From contig BDSI01000063.1 of the NCBI GenBank assembly GCA_003117195.1, positions 248,001-312,000 on the forward strand: 64,000 nucleotides of DNA, read 5' to 3'. The DNA is from Eudorina sp. 2006-703-Eu-15. Its lineage: Eukaryota > Chlorophyta > Chlorophyceae > Chlamydomonadales > Volvocaceae. This document shows, one piece after another, positions 1-10,800 of this stretch. Both the position numbers and the translations under genes were made by a program. The notes beneath the pieces were generated by a model that ran no database searches, was not told where the DNA came from, and worked only from the letters and a program-made list of their open reading frames with translations. The first letter of the stretch is position 1, and every line of letters starts with the position of its first letter.

Positions 1-401
1 CTCATGGCGCGGGGCAGCTGCCGCCAAACGTATCGTCCACCCATGCCGGGACCGCGCTGACTTAACGCACCCGGGGCCGGAGCCACGGCCTCCAACGCTG
101 GGCTGAGAGGCACCTAGCCTGTAGTCGGGACCGGGTGGGTGGGACCGCGAACGTTGTTCCGGTGGCCCCCGGGGGGCGTCGTCGCCATTGCGCAGGCAGT
201 TTACGCTCCCACGTGACCCCAAGTGGGCGCACATCTTCGGAAGCTCCTTCGCGAATCGCCGGGCCCTGTCCTGCCTTTGACTGCCTACCCAGGCCGTGAG
301 TTGGGCGGTTCCCCGCCTCGCGACCCTGGGCCCTGCTCCCATTCGCTCACTTCACCCCACCGCTCAACCTCCACCTCGCTTGACCGGCCCCTGCCCCCCA
401 G
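1..401 (+). other. Intron upstream of the first visible opsin exon
   Basis: No hydrophobic helix A could be read in any frame. The pyrimidine-rich stretch ending in CAG at 399-401 is the acceptor for the exon starting at 402. This stretch is therefore taken as intron of the histidine-kinase rhodopsin gene. Confidence 0.6.
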
Positions 402-3400
402 TGCAACCTGCTGTTGTTGTACATCAACGCGGTGGCCTTCGCGACCGACCTGCTGCTGTGGCGGGGCTCCACGGCGATGCTGGTATCGTCGTCGGGGCGG
501 CCCTTCGCGCCGCTGCGCTACGTGCAGTGGGCGCACTCCACACCCAGCATGATCTACATGTTGGCGCTGCTGGCAGACTGCAGGGGCCTGCAGGTGTGTA
601 TGCGTGAGGAGATGAGCGGGAGCCCTGCGGGGGGCCGGGCGCGGCGATCCTATGAGGCCAGTTCGCTGTCCTCCATGAGGTCTTACAGTGCCGTATCTAG
701 ACCCCGCCCGCCCCTCGCTGCTCGTGCCCTGATCCGCAGCTGGTGATTCCGTTGCTGAACGATGTCATGATGGTGGCGACGGGCCTTGCGGCCTGCTTCA
801 CTCGGGGCTTGCTTAAGGACATCATGACGGTCATGTCGTTCGTCACCTTCACCGTCGTGCTGTGCTTTGTGTACGGCATGTTTGCCAAGTAAGCGCGGGT
901 GTGCACGTGCGGGGATGGCTGTGTGTGGGTCACGTGCAAAGGCGTGAAAAACGGAGCGGAGCTAGCCCATGATGTAGCGAGCTTCAGGCCGAGCGCCGGG
1001 GGACCCAAAAGCGGGTGTGCGTGACCCTCCTCCCTGGGGTGGCGGCTTGCCAGGGTGGCGGCTTGCATGCTGCTTCCATCCCCCGGTGACCATCCGTCCT
1101 CGTCTGTCAAGGGGAGCCCCGCAGTACGGTATTGATTGACACCTGCACCCCTCCCGCACGGCGCCGCCGCGCCCCTCCCCGCGCCCGCTCCAGGACCCTC
1201 TCCGGCGACGTGTCCCCGGAGCAGCGCAGCACGTTGCGCACCGTCCTGGCGCTGCTGCTGGCGGTCTGGACCGCCTTCCCCGTGGTGTGGCTGGCGGCCG
1301 ACTGGTCCCTGATGGGCCCCCAGGCGGAGGCCATCTGCTGGGGCGTGTGCGACTACCTGGCCAAGGTGGTGTTCAGCAGCCAGCTGTGGCAGAGCAACCT
1401 GACGGAGGTGCAGCTGCGGAGGGACCGGGCGCTGGAGGCCTGGGAGGCGACCAACCGGGTGGAGGCGGTGGCGCGGCTGACGGCGCTGCTCAAGCAGAGG
1501 GATGACCTGCTCAGCACGCTGAGCCACGAGCTTCGGACGCCGCTGGCGGGCATCGTGGGTGGGTGGGGGAGAGGGATGGGGATGTATGCGTACGTGGAGC
1601 CGGTGGGGTGTCAGCGTTTGAGGGCGGAATGGCGTGGGGATGGCGATCCTGGGGTTGGGCTGTCTCCGCGCCCCAGGTCTGCATCATCGAGGGTTGAGGT
1701 CATCGGTCAGCCTTGCATCTGCTGCAGATCCCTCCCTGCCCGGCTGGTGCTGCTGCGGATGTGGGTAACGTGGGGCCTGATGTACGGGCCATGTACTGCT
1801 GATGTACGGGCCATGTACGGGTCACGTTGATGTCATATGTGGGTCATGCTTGCACTGTCGTGTTCGGCCCCGTCCCACCCCGCCCCGCCCCGCTTCCCGC
1901 TCCCGGCCCGCAGCGCTGTCTGAGACGTTGTACCCGGAGGTCTCCGCGGCCCTGCCCTCCAGCGCCCAGAACCTGGCCACCGTGCGGGCCACCGCCACCT
2001 GCATGCTCAACATCGTGACGTCCACCCTGGACAGCTTCGCGGCGCGGCGTGGCGGGCTGGAGCCGCCAGGCGCAGCCAGTGCGGCCGACGAGGCGCCGTC
2101 GGCTCCGTCGGTGCCGCTCGCGCCCGTGGACCTGCGACCGCTGGTGGAGACGGTGACGACGGTGCTGCGGCCGCTGGCGCACGACGGGGTGGCCATTGTC
2201 AGCGAGCTGCCGGGCAACCTGCCGCTCGTGTTGGCCGACGTGACGCGGCTGAACCAGGTGAGGCCGGCGACGCACGGGGGGAGGCTCTTTGCAGCAGGGA
2301 GTGGCCTGGGGGACCGGAGCCTGGCCTGCACTTTTGGGGCGCTGGGGATGGGTACGGTGCTGTCGCGATGGACGGGGCGGGTCAGGCCGGGTTGGATCTG
2401 TTGGGGTTTAATCTGGTTGGATCTGGTCGGCTTGAATCTGGTTGGATCTGGTCGGGTTTGAGGGATCTGGTTGGGTCGCGTCGGATTGAATCTGTTTGGA
2501 TCGGGTGGGGTTGGGTTGGATCTGGTTGGGTCGGGTCGGGTTACATCGGGTCGGGGCGCGCAGGTCGCACGGGTGAGGCTTTTGTGTGGTGGTGGTCGTA
2601 GTAAGGGGGGTTTAGGGGCGGGGCTGCGTTGCAAAATGCAAGCCAACCAGCCCACCAGCTTACGAGCAGACGCGCCGACCAACCCACAGACTACCAAACC
2701 AACACGTGCGGACTGGCCGGGTACTGCTTTGGTTGCTGTGCGCCGCCCCACGTGCCCCCTGCTCGCTGCATGTGCAGGTGCTGTACAACCTGGTGGGCAA
2801 CGCCATGCGCTTCACCTCGCACGGGGAGGTCAAGGTGGCCGTCAGGGTCGTCTTCCCCGAGGGCGCGGACACCGTGCCACAGCCTCTGCCGGCCCCAGCT
2901 CCCCTGCTTCCACCCGCCGGTTCTGCCCCGCCCTCCGTGACCGGTCGCCGCGGCTGCGGTTGCGGTGGCGGTGGCGGCGGCGACTGCTCGGCCACCGACC
3001 CCGCCTCGAGCAGCACCCCCACCACCGCCAGCAACACGAGCTCCAGCAACGGCGGCGCCGGCACTGGCGGCATCTGGCGCTACACCCGGCCGCGCCTCTC
3101 GCAGTCCTCCGCCTCATCCACCTGCTCGTCCACCGTCGCGGGCTACCCTCCGGGCACCCTGGTGGAGGTGGCGGTGGAGGACACGGGCGTGGGTATCGCG
3201 CAGGAGCTGCTGGACGAGCTTTTCATGCCGTACCGTACGGGACAGGCCGTGGGCCAGACGGCGGCCGACTCGCCGCGGGGAGACGGCCCTTGCGGGTCCG
3301 CGAACACCGGCAGCGGCATCAGGGCCCCGGGCGCCCGGAACATCGGGGGGACGGGGCTGGGGCTGTACCTGGTCCGTCTGGCGCTGCGGGCGCAGGGCTC

Positions 3401-6400
3401 GGATGTGACGGCGGAATCGGCGCCCGGGATCGGGTCGGTGTTTCGCTTCCGGCTGCAGATCGCGCAACCCCAGCAGCACCCAGCGAAGCGGGCTGCCTCC
3501 CTGGACATGCTGCACCCACACCAGCAGCACCACCAGCACCATCAGCACCACCAGCAGCGGCAGCAGCAGCTCGTAGACGATGATGTGGCGTCGGGGCTGC
3601 ATCGGCTGTCGGTGGACTGCGCGGAGGCGCGCTCCAGCTGCAACTCCGCCAGCGACGCCGCTGCCTCAGCGGCCGGGGATTGTGGCGCGGCCGGGGTGCC
3701 CCACTCGCCCCGGCCGACCCCGGCGACGCCCTCCTCGCCCAAGCCCTGGATCGCCTCGGCCACCTCACGGCTCATGAAACTGAGCACAACTGCCGCGGCC
3801 GCTGGAGGACGAGGGATGACGGGCGGCAACGTCAGCGGTAAAGGAGCCGTTGCCGCCGCGGCGGCGGCGGCGGTTGGAGCTCCGCCGGTGGCTTCGGTGC
3901 CAGCGCGACCGCGCACGAGCGTGTTGGTCATGCAGCATGAGTCAGGTGGGGCTTCGCTGCTGGGGCGGCCGCTGCGGATGAGTCTCGACGACGCGCGCGG
4001 CGCGTTGCGGTTGCCGCCGTCGTCGCCGCCGCCGCCGCCAAAGGCGCCGCCGACGGCGGCGCGTTGCTCGCCGACTTGCTCGGGGACTTGCTGCGTGCTG
4101 GAGCCGTCCAAGCGCGCTGCATGCGAGTGCAGCAGCAAGTGCGAGAAGGAGGAGGTGGCCGAGGCGGCGGCCCTCGCGTTGCCGGCCCTGGCAACGGCGG
4201 CGGCGCCCGCCGCCGCTGCCGCCGCCGCCGCCGCCATGCCGGGGGGGCCCGCGTCGACGATGCGGTCGGCAGCGACCCCGGCCGCGCTGACGCCCGCGCC
4301 CACACCGACCGCGGCCGCCAGCCGCGTGTCCGGGGGGAATGTAGCCCTGCTGACGCCGTTTGATGTGGCGCATGCCATCGAGGAGGGGCGCGCGCTGTCG
4401 CGGGCGGGGCTGCGACCCAATTTCCGGCACCGAAACCAGGGGATACTGCAGGTGAGGGTAAAGTGCAGGGGCAGCAGCCGCACGGGCATTGGGGGTCAAC
4501 TGCGCACCCGGATTGGCAAGGGACATGTGTCGCGGGGGTCACTGCGGGGGCCACCATCGCGGAAGGAGGGCCCGAGCTTGCGGACGGTCACATCGCCGCG
4601 ACCTGTGGGGGGAATAAAACACAAGCATGAGGCATCACCTCGTGGTGGTGGGGACCCCGCGCTCCCCCGGGCCTGTCTGTCTCACACATGCACCTCCCCC
4701 TTGTGCACTCAACACACGCAGGTGCTGTCGGTGGACGACGACCCGATCAATCAGCTGGTGGCGGGCCAGATGCTGACCAGCCAGTCGTGGAAGGTGGTCA
4801 AGTGCATGAACGGACCGGAGGCCCTCGCGCACCTGCAGCTCATGCCCCGGCCGGGCACCGCCGCCGCCGCCGCCGCCGCCGCGGCGGGATACGGCGGGGG
4901 CGACAACGCCACACAGGCGTCGCTCGCGGCCGCCGCTGCCGCGGCGGCGCCGCTGCTGCTCCCTGCCGTACTGCCGGACTGCGTGCTATTAGACGTGATG
5001 ATGCCGGGCATGTCCGGCTTCGAGGTGTGCCGCAAGCTGCGGGAGCACTTCAGCGCGGCGCAGCTGCCCATCATAATTGTGTCGGCGAAGGGCGACACGG
5101 CGGCGGTGGATGAGGCGTTTGAGTCGGGCGCGGACGACTACATGACCAAGCCGTACAAGCGTACGGAGATGGTTGCGCGCATCAAGGCGCAGATCCGCAT
5201 CCGGGACAGCGTGCTCAGTGTTGCGGTCGAGGCCGCGGGCCCCGCGGCGTCGTTACCGGCGGGGAGTACCACAGGCTCGGCGCCGGTGTTTCCAATCTCG
5301 ATGTTGCCGCCTGTTGAGCTGTCGGTGGCGTCTCTGCCAATGACGGGGGTTGCGGCGGCGGCGGCGGCGACGCCGCCGCTGAGTGGCGGCACGGCGTCGG
5401 CGGCGCCGACGGCGACGAGCACGCCGCGGGCGGCGTGCGCGTCGTCGGTGGCGGCGCGGGCGCTGCTCGGCAGCGGCGCCGCGACGGACGTGGTGCCGCC
5501 GCCGCCGGGGCTGTCGCCGCTGCACCCGCTGGCGGCGGTGACGTCGACGGCGGACACCCGGCCGACGTCGGTGGACGTGCTACTGCTGCAGCAGCAGACC
5601 ACACCGGACGCCCTCAAGATGCGGATGGAGGCCGCCCGCGGGGGCCTGGACGGCAGCTGGGGCAAGGCAGGGCTGTACAAGCGGGAGAAGTTGCTGGGTC
5701 GCACGGTCGGGCTGGTGGCGGGCGTGGATGCGGCGGCCGGGGCAGCGACGGCGGCGGCGACGCCGATCAAGGACTCATTGACGGCGCCGGCGGTGATCCT
5801 GGGCTCCACCAACGGCGACCTCCTGACACAGACCAGCGACGCGGCCGCCGCGTTTACCGCCGTTGCCGTTATCGGAGCGGGAGGGGGAGAGGTAGCAGGT
5901 TCCTCGGGTCTGTCTTGTTCCCAGGAGGTCTCGGGGGTCAGCCACCGCCGGTGCTTGGCGGCGCCGGCGGCGGCGACGGCGGACGCGGCCGTTGGGTCGA
6001 GCCGGCCGCGGCCGACGCTGCCGGAGGGCACCGACATCGTGCCGGTCAACGTCGCGACGGCGGACACAGGCGCCATGTCGGCGGCGGAGCCCAGTCAGGG
6101 GCTGTTGCCGCTGTCACCTCCGAGGGCGTCCAACCCGGGCGCGGTCGCCGCCGGCGCGGCGGGCGGCGGCGGTGACGGCGGTGACGGCGAGCCGGCAGAG
6201 GCGACGGCGCTGATGCGGGAGGTGCTGTCGGAGGTGCGGCGGGGGCGTGCAATGGAGGCGGAGATGGAGAAACTTAATTCGCGTGTTGCGACGCTCCGTA
6301 CGGCATGTTGTACGCTTGCGGCGGAGCGTGACGGCTGGAGGCGTCAGGCGCGCGATCTGCGCGCGCTGATGGCGGGAAGCTTCAGCGGCGCCGCCGCTGC

Positions 6401-7814
6401 GGCCGTCGCGGCGGCGGCGGCGCCGCCGCCACCCGCAGGCTGCTGGGGTGCCGCCCTAACCTTATCCAGCAAAATGCCGGCCAGCGGCACCGCCGGGCCC
6501 GGCACGCCGACGGCGCACCTAGCGCTGATGGAAGCCCTGGCCACGGCGCACGGCAGTCGGTCCAGCGGGGACAGCCTGGGCGTCGGCGTTGCAGGTGCCG
6601 TCGGCGCCGCTAGCGGCGCCGCGGGTGCGGCGGTGGCGGCGCAGCTCGAGGACCTCAAGAAAGAGGCGGCGCTGCTGCGGCAGCAACTGAGCATCGCCAT
6701 GGCCAGCGTGGGCAACGGCAGTCTCGCCCTGGGCCCCACCGACACAACCGGCAGCCGGACGCTGGTACTAGCGAGCGGCGCGCCGGCGCTGCTGCGGCAG
6801 CAACGGTCCGGTCTGTCGGCCGCGGCACAGTCCGCGTCCGATCCACGACAGTCCGCCAGCGGGCTGCCTGGCGGCGGCGGCGGCAGCGGCACCGCCGCCG
6901 CCGCGGTGCGGCGCGCCGCCATGGGCGACGGGGATCATTCCGGCGGCGGCGCCGGCGAGGCGGCCCAGCAGTGGGGCGTCACGGTGTTCCCCAACTACGC
7001 CGACGGCAACGGCCCTCCGGACCTATTCATAACGACGGAGACCAGCGGCCTGTCAGCCGCCAGCGGGTTCGTCGGTGGCGCGGCCTGCGACGGACGCTGC
7101 AGCGGCGACGGTCGGGGGGGAAAGGGCGGCAACGGCGCCGGGACCGTCGCCTCCCGCTCGCCGCCCTCGCTGGGCGGCATGTCGATCTCCGAGTGCCGGG
7201 GGGCCTCAGGCAAGGTCCAGAAGCGCGCCCTTGCTTCGCCGCTGTCTGGATCCGCTCTGGGGGCGTCCGTGACGCCGCCGGCGCCGGCGGGCGGGGGGGG
7301 TTCCGTGGGGCCCGCGGCGCAGCTCGGGACGCCAGCCGCCAAGCATCCCAACGGTGACGCGCCGTCGCCCGCAGCGGTCGTGCCGGCGGCGGTCGCCGCG
7401 ATGCCGCCTCCGTCTGCCAACGGTGCGATGGCGGCGGCGGCGCCGCCGCCGCCGGCGCCGCAGCAGCAAGACGCGCCGGCTCCGTATCCGACACCGACGG
7501 CGGCGGTGGGCAAGGCGGAGCCGCCGCAGGTGTTTGGGGAGCTGCGAGGTAGCAGCGCCGCCAGCACGGGCGGCCGTCGGAGCAGTGTGGAGGACGACAT
7601 GTCGATGTCGCAGCACAGCAGCGCGGGGAGGCCACCGGCGGGATGGGGGGCGGCGCCGGGGACAGCGACCCGCGGGTCGCGGAACCGGGGCGGTGGCGGC
7701 GGGGCCGCCACCACCGCCACGACGGGCATCCTGCGGATGCTGTGCAGCAAGGGCGCTGCGCCCGTGCCCCCGGCGCAGGCCAGCCCGACGAGGCGGAACT
7801 CGAACCAGCAATAA
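402..7814 (+). CDS. Histidine-kinase rhodopsin (opsin-HisKA-HATPase-receiver), 5' partial
   Basis: Membrane photoreceptor fused to a two-component phosphorelay, like the HKR/Cop5-type enzyme rhodopsins of Chlamydomonas. Exons: 402-593, 740-888, 1194-1558, 1914-2257, 2778-4451 and 4722-7814. All junctions are in phase and give at least 1938 codons. Exon 402 carries opsin helices B and C (RYVQW, then STP). Exon 740 carries helices D and E. Exon 1194 carries helix F (WTAFPVVW) and helix G (CDYLAK, with the retinal-binding Lys codon at 1363-1365). The same exon runs into the H-box SHELRTPL, with the phospho-His codon at 1525-1527. The N-box (LYNLVGNAMRFT) opens exon 2778. The G1 box (EDTGVGI) is near 3178 and the G2 box (GTGLGLYL) near 3350. 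The receiver (4722 to about 5210) has DDD, the phospho-Asp codon at 4992-4994 and TKPY. After it come about 870 residues of Ala/Gly/Pro-rich tail with two coiled-coil-like stretches (about 6210-6370 and 6635-6700). No cyclase domain is seen. Helix A and the start codon lie before the window. Confidence 0.93.
2380..2560. repeat. Degenerate GT-rich repeats in intron 4 of the opsin kinase
   Basis: Short diverged units around GGTTGGATCTGGT recur about a dozen times inside the intron 2258-2777. They are not coding, because the exons on both sides splice in phase without them. Confidence 0.6.
4839..4970 (+). other. Ala-rich insertion inside the receiver domain
   Basis: Between the opening strand of the receiver (DDD motif, about 4734) and the strand carrying the phospho-Asp (4992-4994) lie about 45 extra residues, mostly Ala runs with a short Gly/Asp/Asn stretch. 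Canonical receivers have only a short loop here. The insertion is in frame and the catalytic residues flanking it are kept. Confidence 0.7.
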
Positions 7815-10800
7815 TCAAGCATGACTGGCAGCAGTACCAGGACTGACGGGGTGGTGGCGGATGCCACTTTTAGTCGGGCAAGAAGACAACTCAGCAGTAC
7901 CAGGACAGGGACCAGCACCAGCCATGCTCAGGTAGGGCTAGGAATGGTTGGTGACGAAATGAACAGCAGCGACAGGTAGCAGCGGCAGCGAGAGAGCAGC
8001 AGGATCAGGGGCAGGCGCACGAGCAGCTTTCGAAGCAGCAGGGAACGAGGGGCAGTGGAGTGGCGGATCAAAGGAACGCGGGGAGAACCGGGGGGTGGTT
8101 ACGTTCACTGTACATCGGACGAGGCTGATTGATCAACAAGGCGCCGATCTCCCGGGAAGTGTGCCGTACTCGGGATGATCCGAAGGTCATGGGAGCTAGG
8201 GGCTGGGTGCCGCTGTCCCAATGGGAGGACAGCAACCCGAGGGGGCAGGCAAGAGCGACTGTGTTTGTCTCTTTGACTGGTGGTGGTTCATGACTTCCAT
8301 GTGTTTAGACACTTTGATGCTGATGCCGTGTATGCCGCACAGCATGGACGTTACTGTGATCCGTATCCAACTGAGCCGCGAGACGGTAAGGCACGGGCAG
8401 CAACGTGTTTGAGCTCGTGTGTATGATGTCAGTTTGGAAATGGAAGGCGGGTCCGCGAACTGCAATTTTTTTACGAGTGGGGCGTACACAGGCGGGAGAA
8501 GCGCGACGAGGAAGCATGGTGTCGGGCAGCGCAGGCAAGGAAGGTGTCCGGAGTCGGGGAGGCAACAACCGCAAGGTCAGCGGTCCGGCAGTCAGGCAAC
8601 AGCCGCAAGGAAGGACGGACGGACGGACGGACGGACGGACGGGGCCCCGCCACTGCCTCCGAGCACCTGGTGGGGAGCTGGTTGGTCCCCTGTGGGTGGC
8701 GGAGGTGCGCTGACTGGTGAGGTGGTGGCGAGCGAGGTGGCTCTCAATAGCGCCCCATCGGGTGCTGCCGCTCGTTGCCCCCCCCCCCCCCCCGCCTCGG
8801 CGGCGGGACGCGCGCGGCTCATCTTGAACACCCCTAGATCACGACGGTGGTGCGGTCTGTTTGATCTCAAAAAAAGAAATTGTTCCCGTCAGGGTTCGGC
8901 CCTGGTGCTTTGCAGGTTTGGGGCGGGGTCCAACCACCTGCCGTACTTGGCAGCGACCCTTATCGGCAGCGATCCGCACCCGGGGGGGTTTGGAGCCCTC
9001 TCCCACCGCCCTCCGGTGCGAGCTCCAAAGTAGGGAACCGGGGGGCATCCAGGGGGCGGTGATCGTCGCGCCCATGGTCGGGGCCTTGGCAATCAGTTAC
9101 GGACTCAGTTTTTTAATACGCGCTGAGGGCGATCGCCTGGTTTTGCAGGAGGGAGGACCTGCCGGCAGCAGCGTGCTGGGTTGTGCAGCGGTCACAGGGC
9201 ATGCTTGTGGAGAGCGTCGTACAGTCGACATCATAATCAGCATCATAATGATGATAAGGAGGAGGTTTGCCGCGAAGGAGCGCGCACAGTGATCAGAATG
9301 CGGATAAAATCGGACAACCGCGCACGTTTTTCCCGGCGTATGGCACGCCGATTCTTTCTCCTGTGCGCGTAATCAACAATAACGCCGTTTGTGGTTGTTG
9401 CGGTGTGGTTGAGGGGCGGCAAGAGGAGGCAGCGCAGTGGGAGCGGTGCAGACAAGCGAGAGGCGCAATTGGTTGATGTTATGTACGGCCCGGGTGTTTA
9501 CTTTCTTGCGCCGTCGTGATAATCGCTAGGGTTTCTCTTGACGGCGATGCCACGGCGACAACCCCCCCCCCCCGGCATCATAAAGTGCCGCACCAATCGC
9601 GCGGTGACGCCGGCACGCGCAGGGCTGTGCGTGTGTCGGTGATGCCGTGCGGCGGCTCAGCTCGATGGTGCATGCTGTTTCCGTTATGAAAGTGTTGTGG
9701 ATTGTGATTCATGCCTTTGGACAGACTGTGGTGGGGGTCTAGGGGAGAGGAGCGGGTATCCTGGGGCCTCTATGCCCGGCAGGCCGGCCGGCAGCTGCGG
9801 CCGCATGGCGTCCTGATCTGCTGTCCCCGCGATGGCGTGATGGCCCGGCCCGACCTGGCCCGGCCCGACCTGGCCCGGCCCGACCTGGCCCGGCGGCGGA
9901 AGGACGAGCGGTCACGGAGACATGTGGTGCTCTGGAGCGCAGCAGCAGCAGCAGCAGGGCGAGGACGATGGAGGAAGCGGGTCGGCGTCGTGAGGTGGGA
10001 CGTGGTCGCTGGAGGTTCTCCCCACGTTTGGATCCTTTACTGGCCGTGAACGGCATTGTTCTTGAGGGAAGGGGGCAAAGCGAGTGTATTTCAATGATTG
10101 TTTGTGATTTTATTGCGATGGTGACGAGTACGATGGTGAGAATGGTGATGCTGGTGAAACCGACCGGAACCGACGCATGAGCACGGCGCTTTGTAGTGTG
10201 GTGTGGTGTGACATCGTTAGAGGTGGTTGCATCAACCGGTAGGTCAACACACGTCGTACCACATCGATGGCAACGCCATGAAGCATGTGGTGACGTCCGG
10301 AAATAATGCCGATGCCTCTGCACCTGATGTTGAGGTGGTGGTGCGAGGCCAGAAGGGTGCAGAAGGGTGTATGTACCTCCTGGTACGGTACTGCCGCTTC
10401 TCATACACCTGCCAATGCGCGCATGGCCGCATACGCCCTTCCTGAGCACGCGCAACAGACAGGTGGGAATAAGGGCCATGGGATCGTTTTGTGTCTAAGG
10501 TGCTTGTTTGTTGAGTCTGTCGAGTCTGTAACCTTGGTGGCCATGCCAATCCGGAATCCGCCCCTCCCTCGCGAACGGAGCGACGGGACGCAACTGCCGT
10601 ATGGAGGTTCGGCCTCGCAATGCACTGGGCTGCGGTACAGCCCTCCAGGTGCCACCAGGCGGGTTCACCGAAGGGACCGGGAAGTACATGCATCGGCATG
10701 GCGATCTAGAAAACGACCTCCTTGACCTCTCCCCTTTGAGGAATCCAGCTCATCATATTCCGTTCATCCCACGTACCGTCTGCACTCGGTCTTGACAGCT

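Noticed and set aside
2706..7814. One 1702-codon plus-strand open frame as a single exon
   Set aside because: It starts inside an intron, before the acceptor at 2776-2777, and reads through the intron 4452-4721, which has clear GT/AG ends and no receiver-like sequence. Splicing gives the conserved order N-box to receiver.
8861..9292. 143-codon frame with a hydrophobic stretch (APMVGALAISYGLSF)
   Set aside because: Isolated, with no family match, no upstream exon and a start that follows a poly-A run. A chance frame is more likely.
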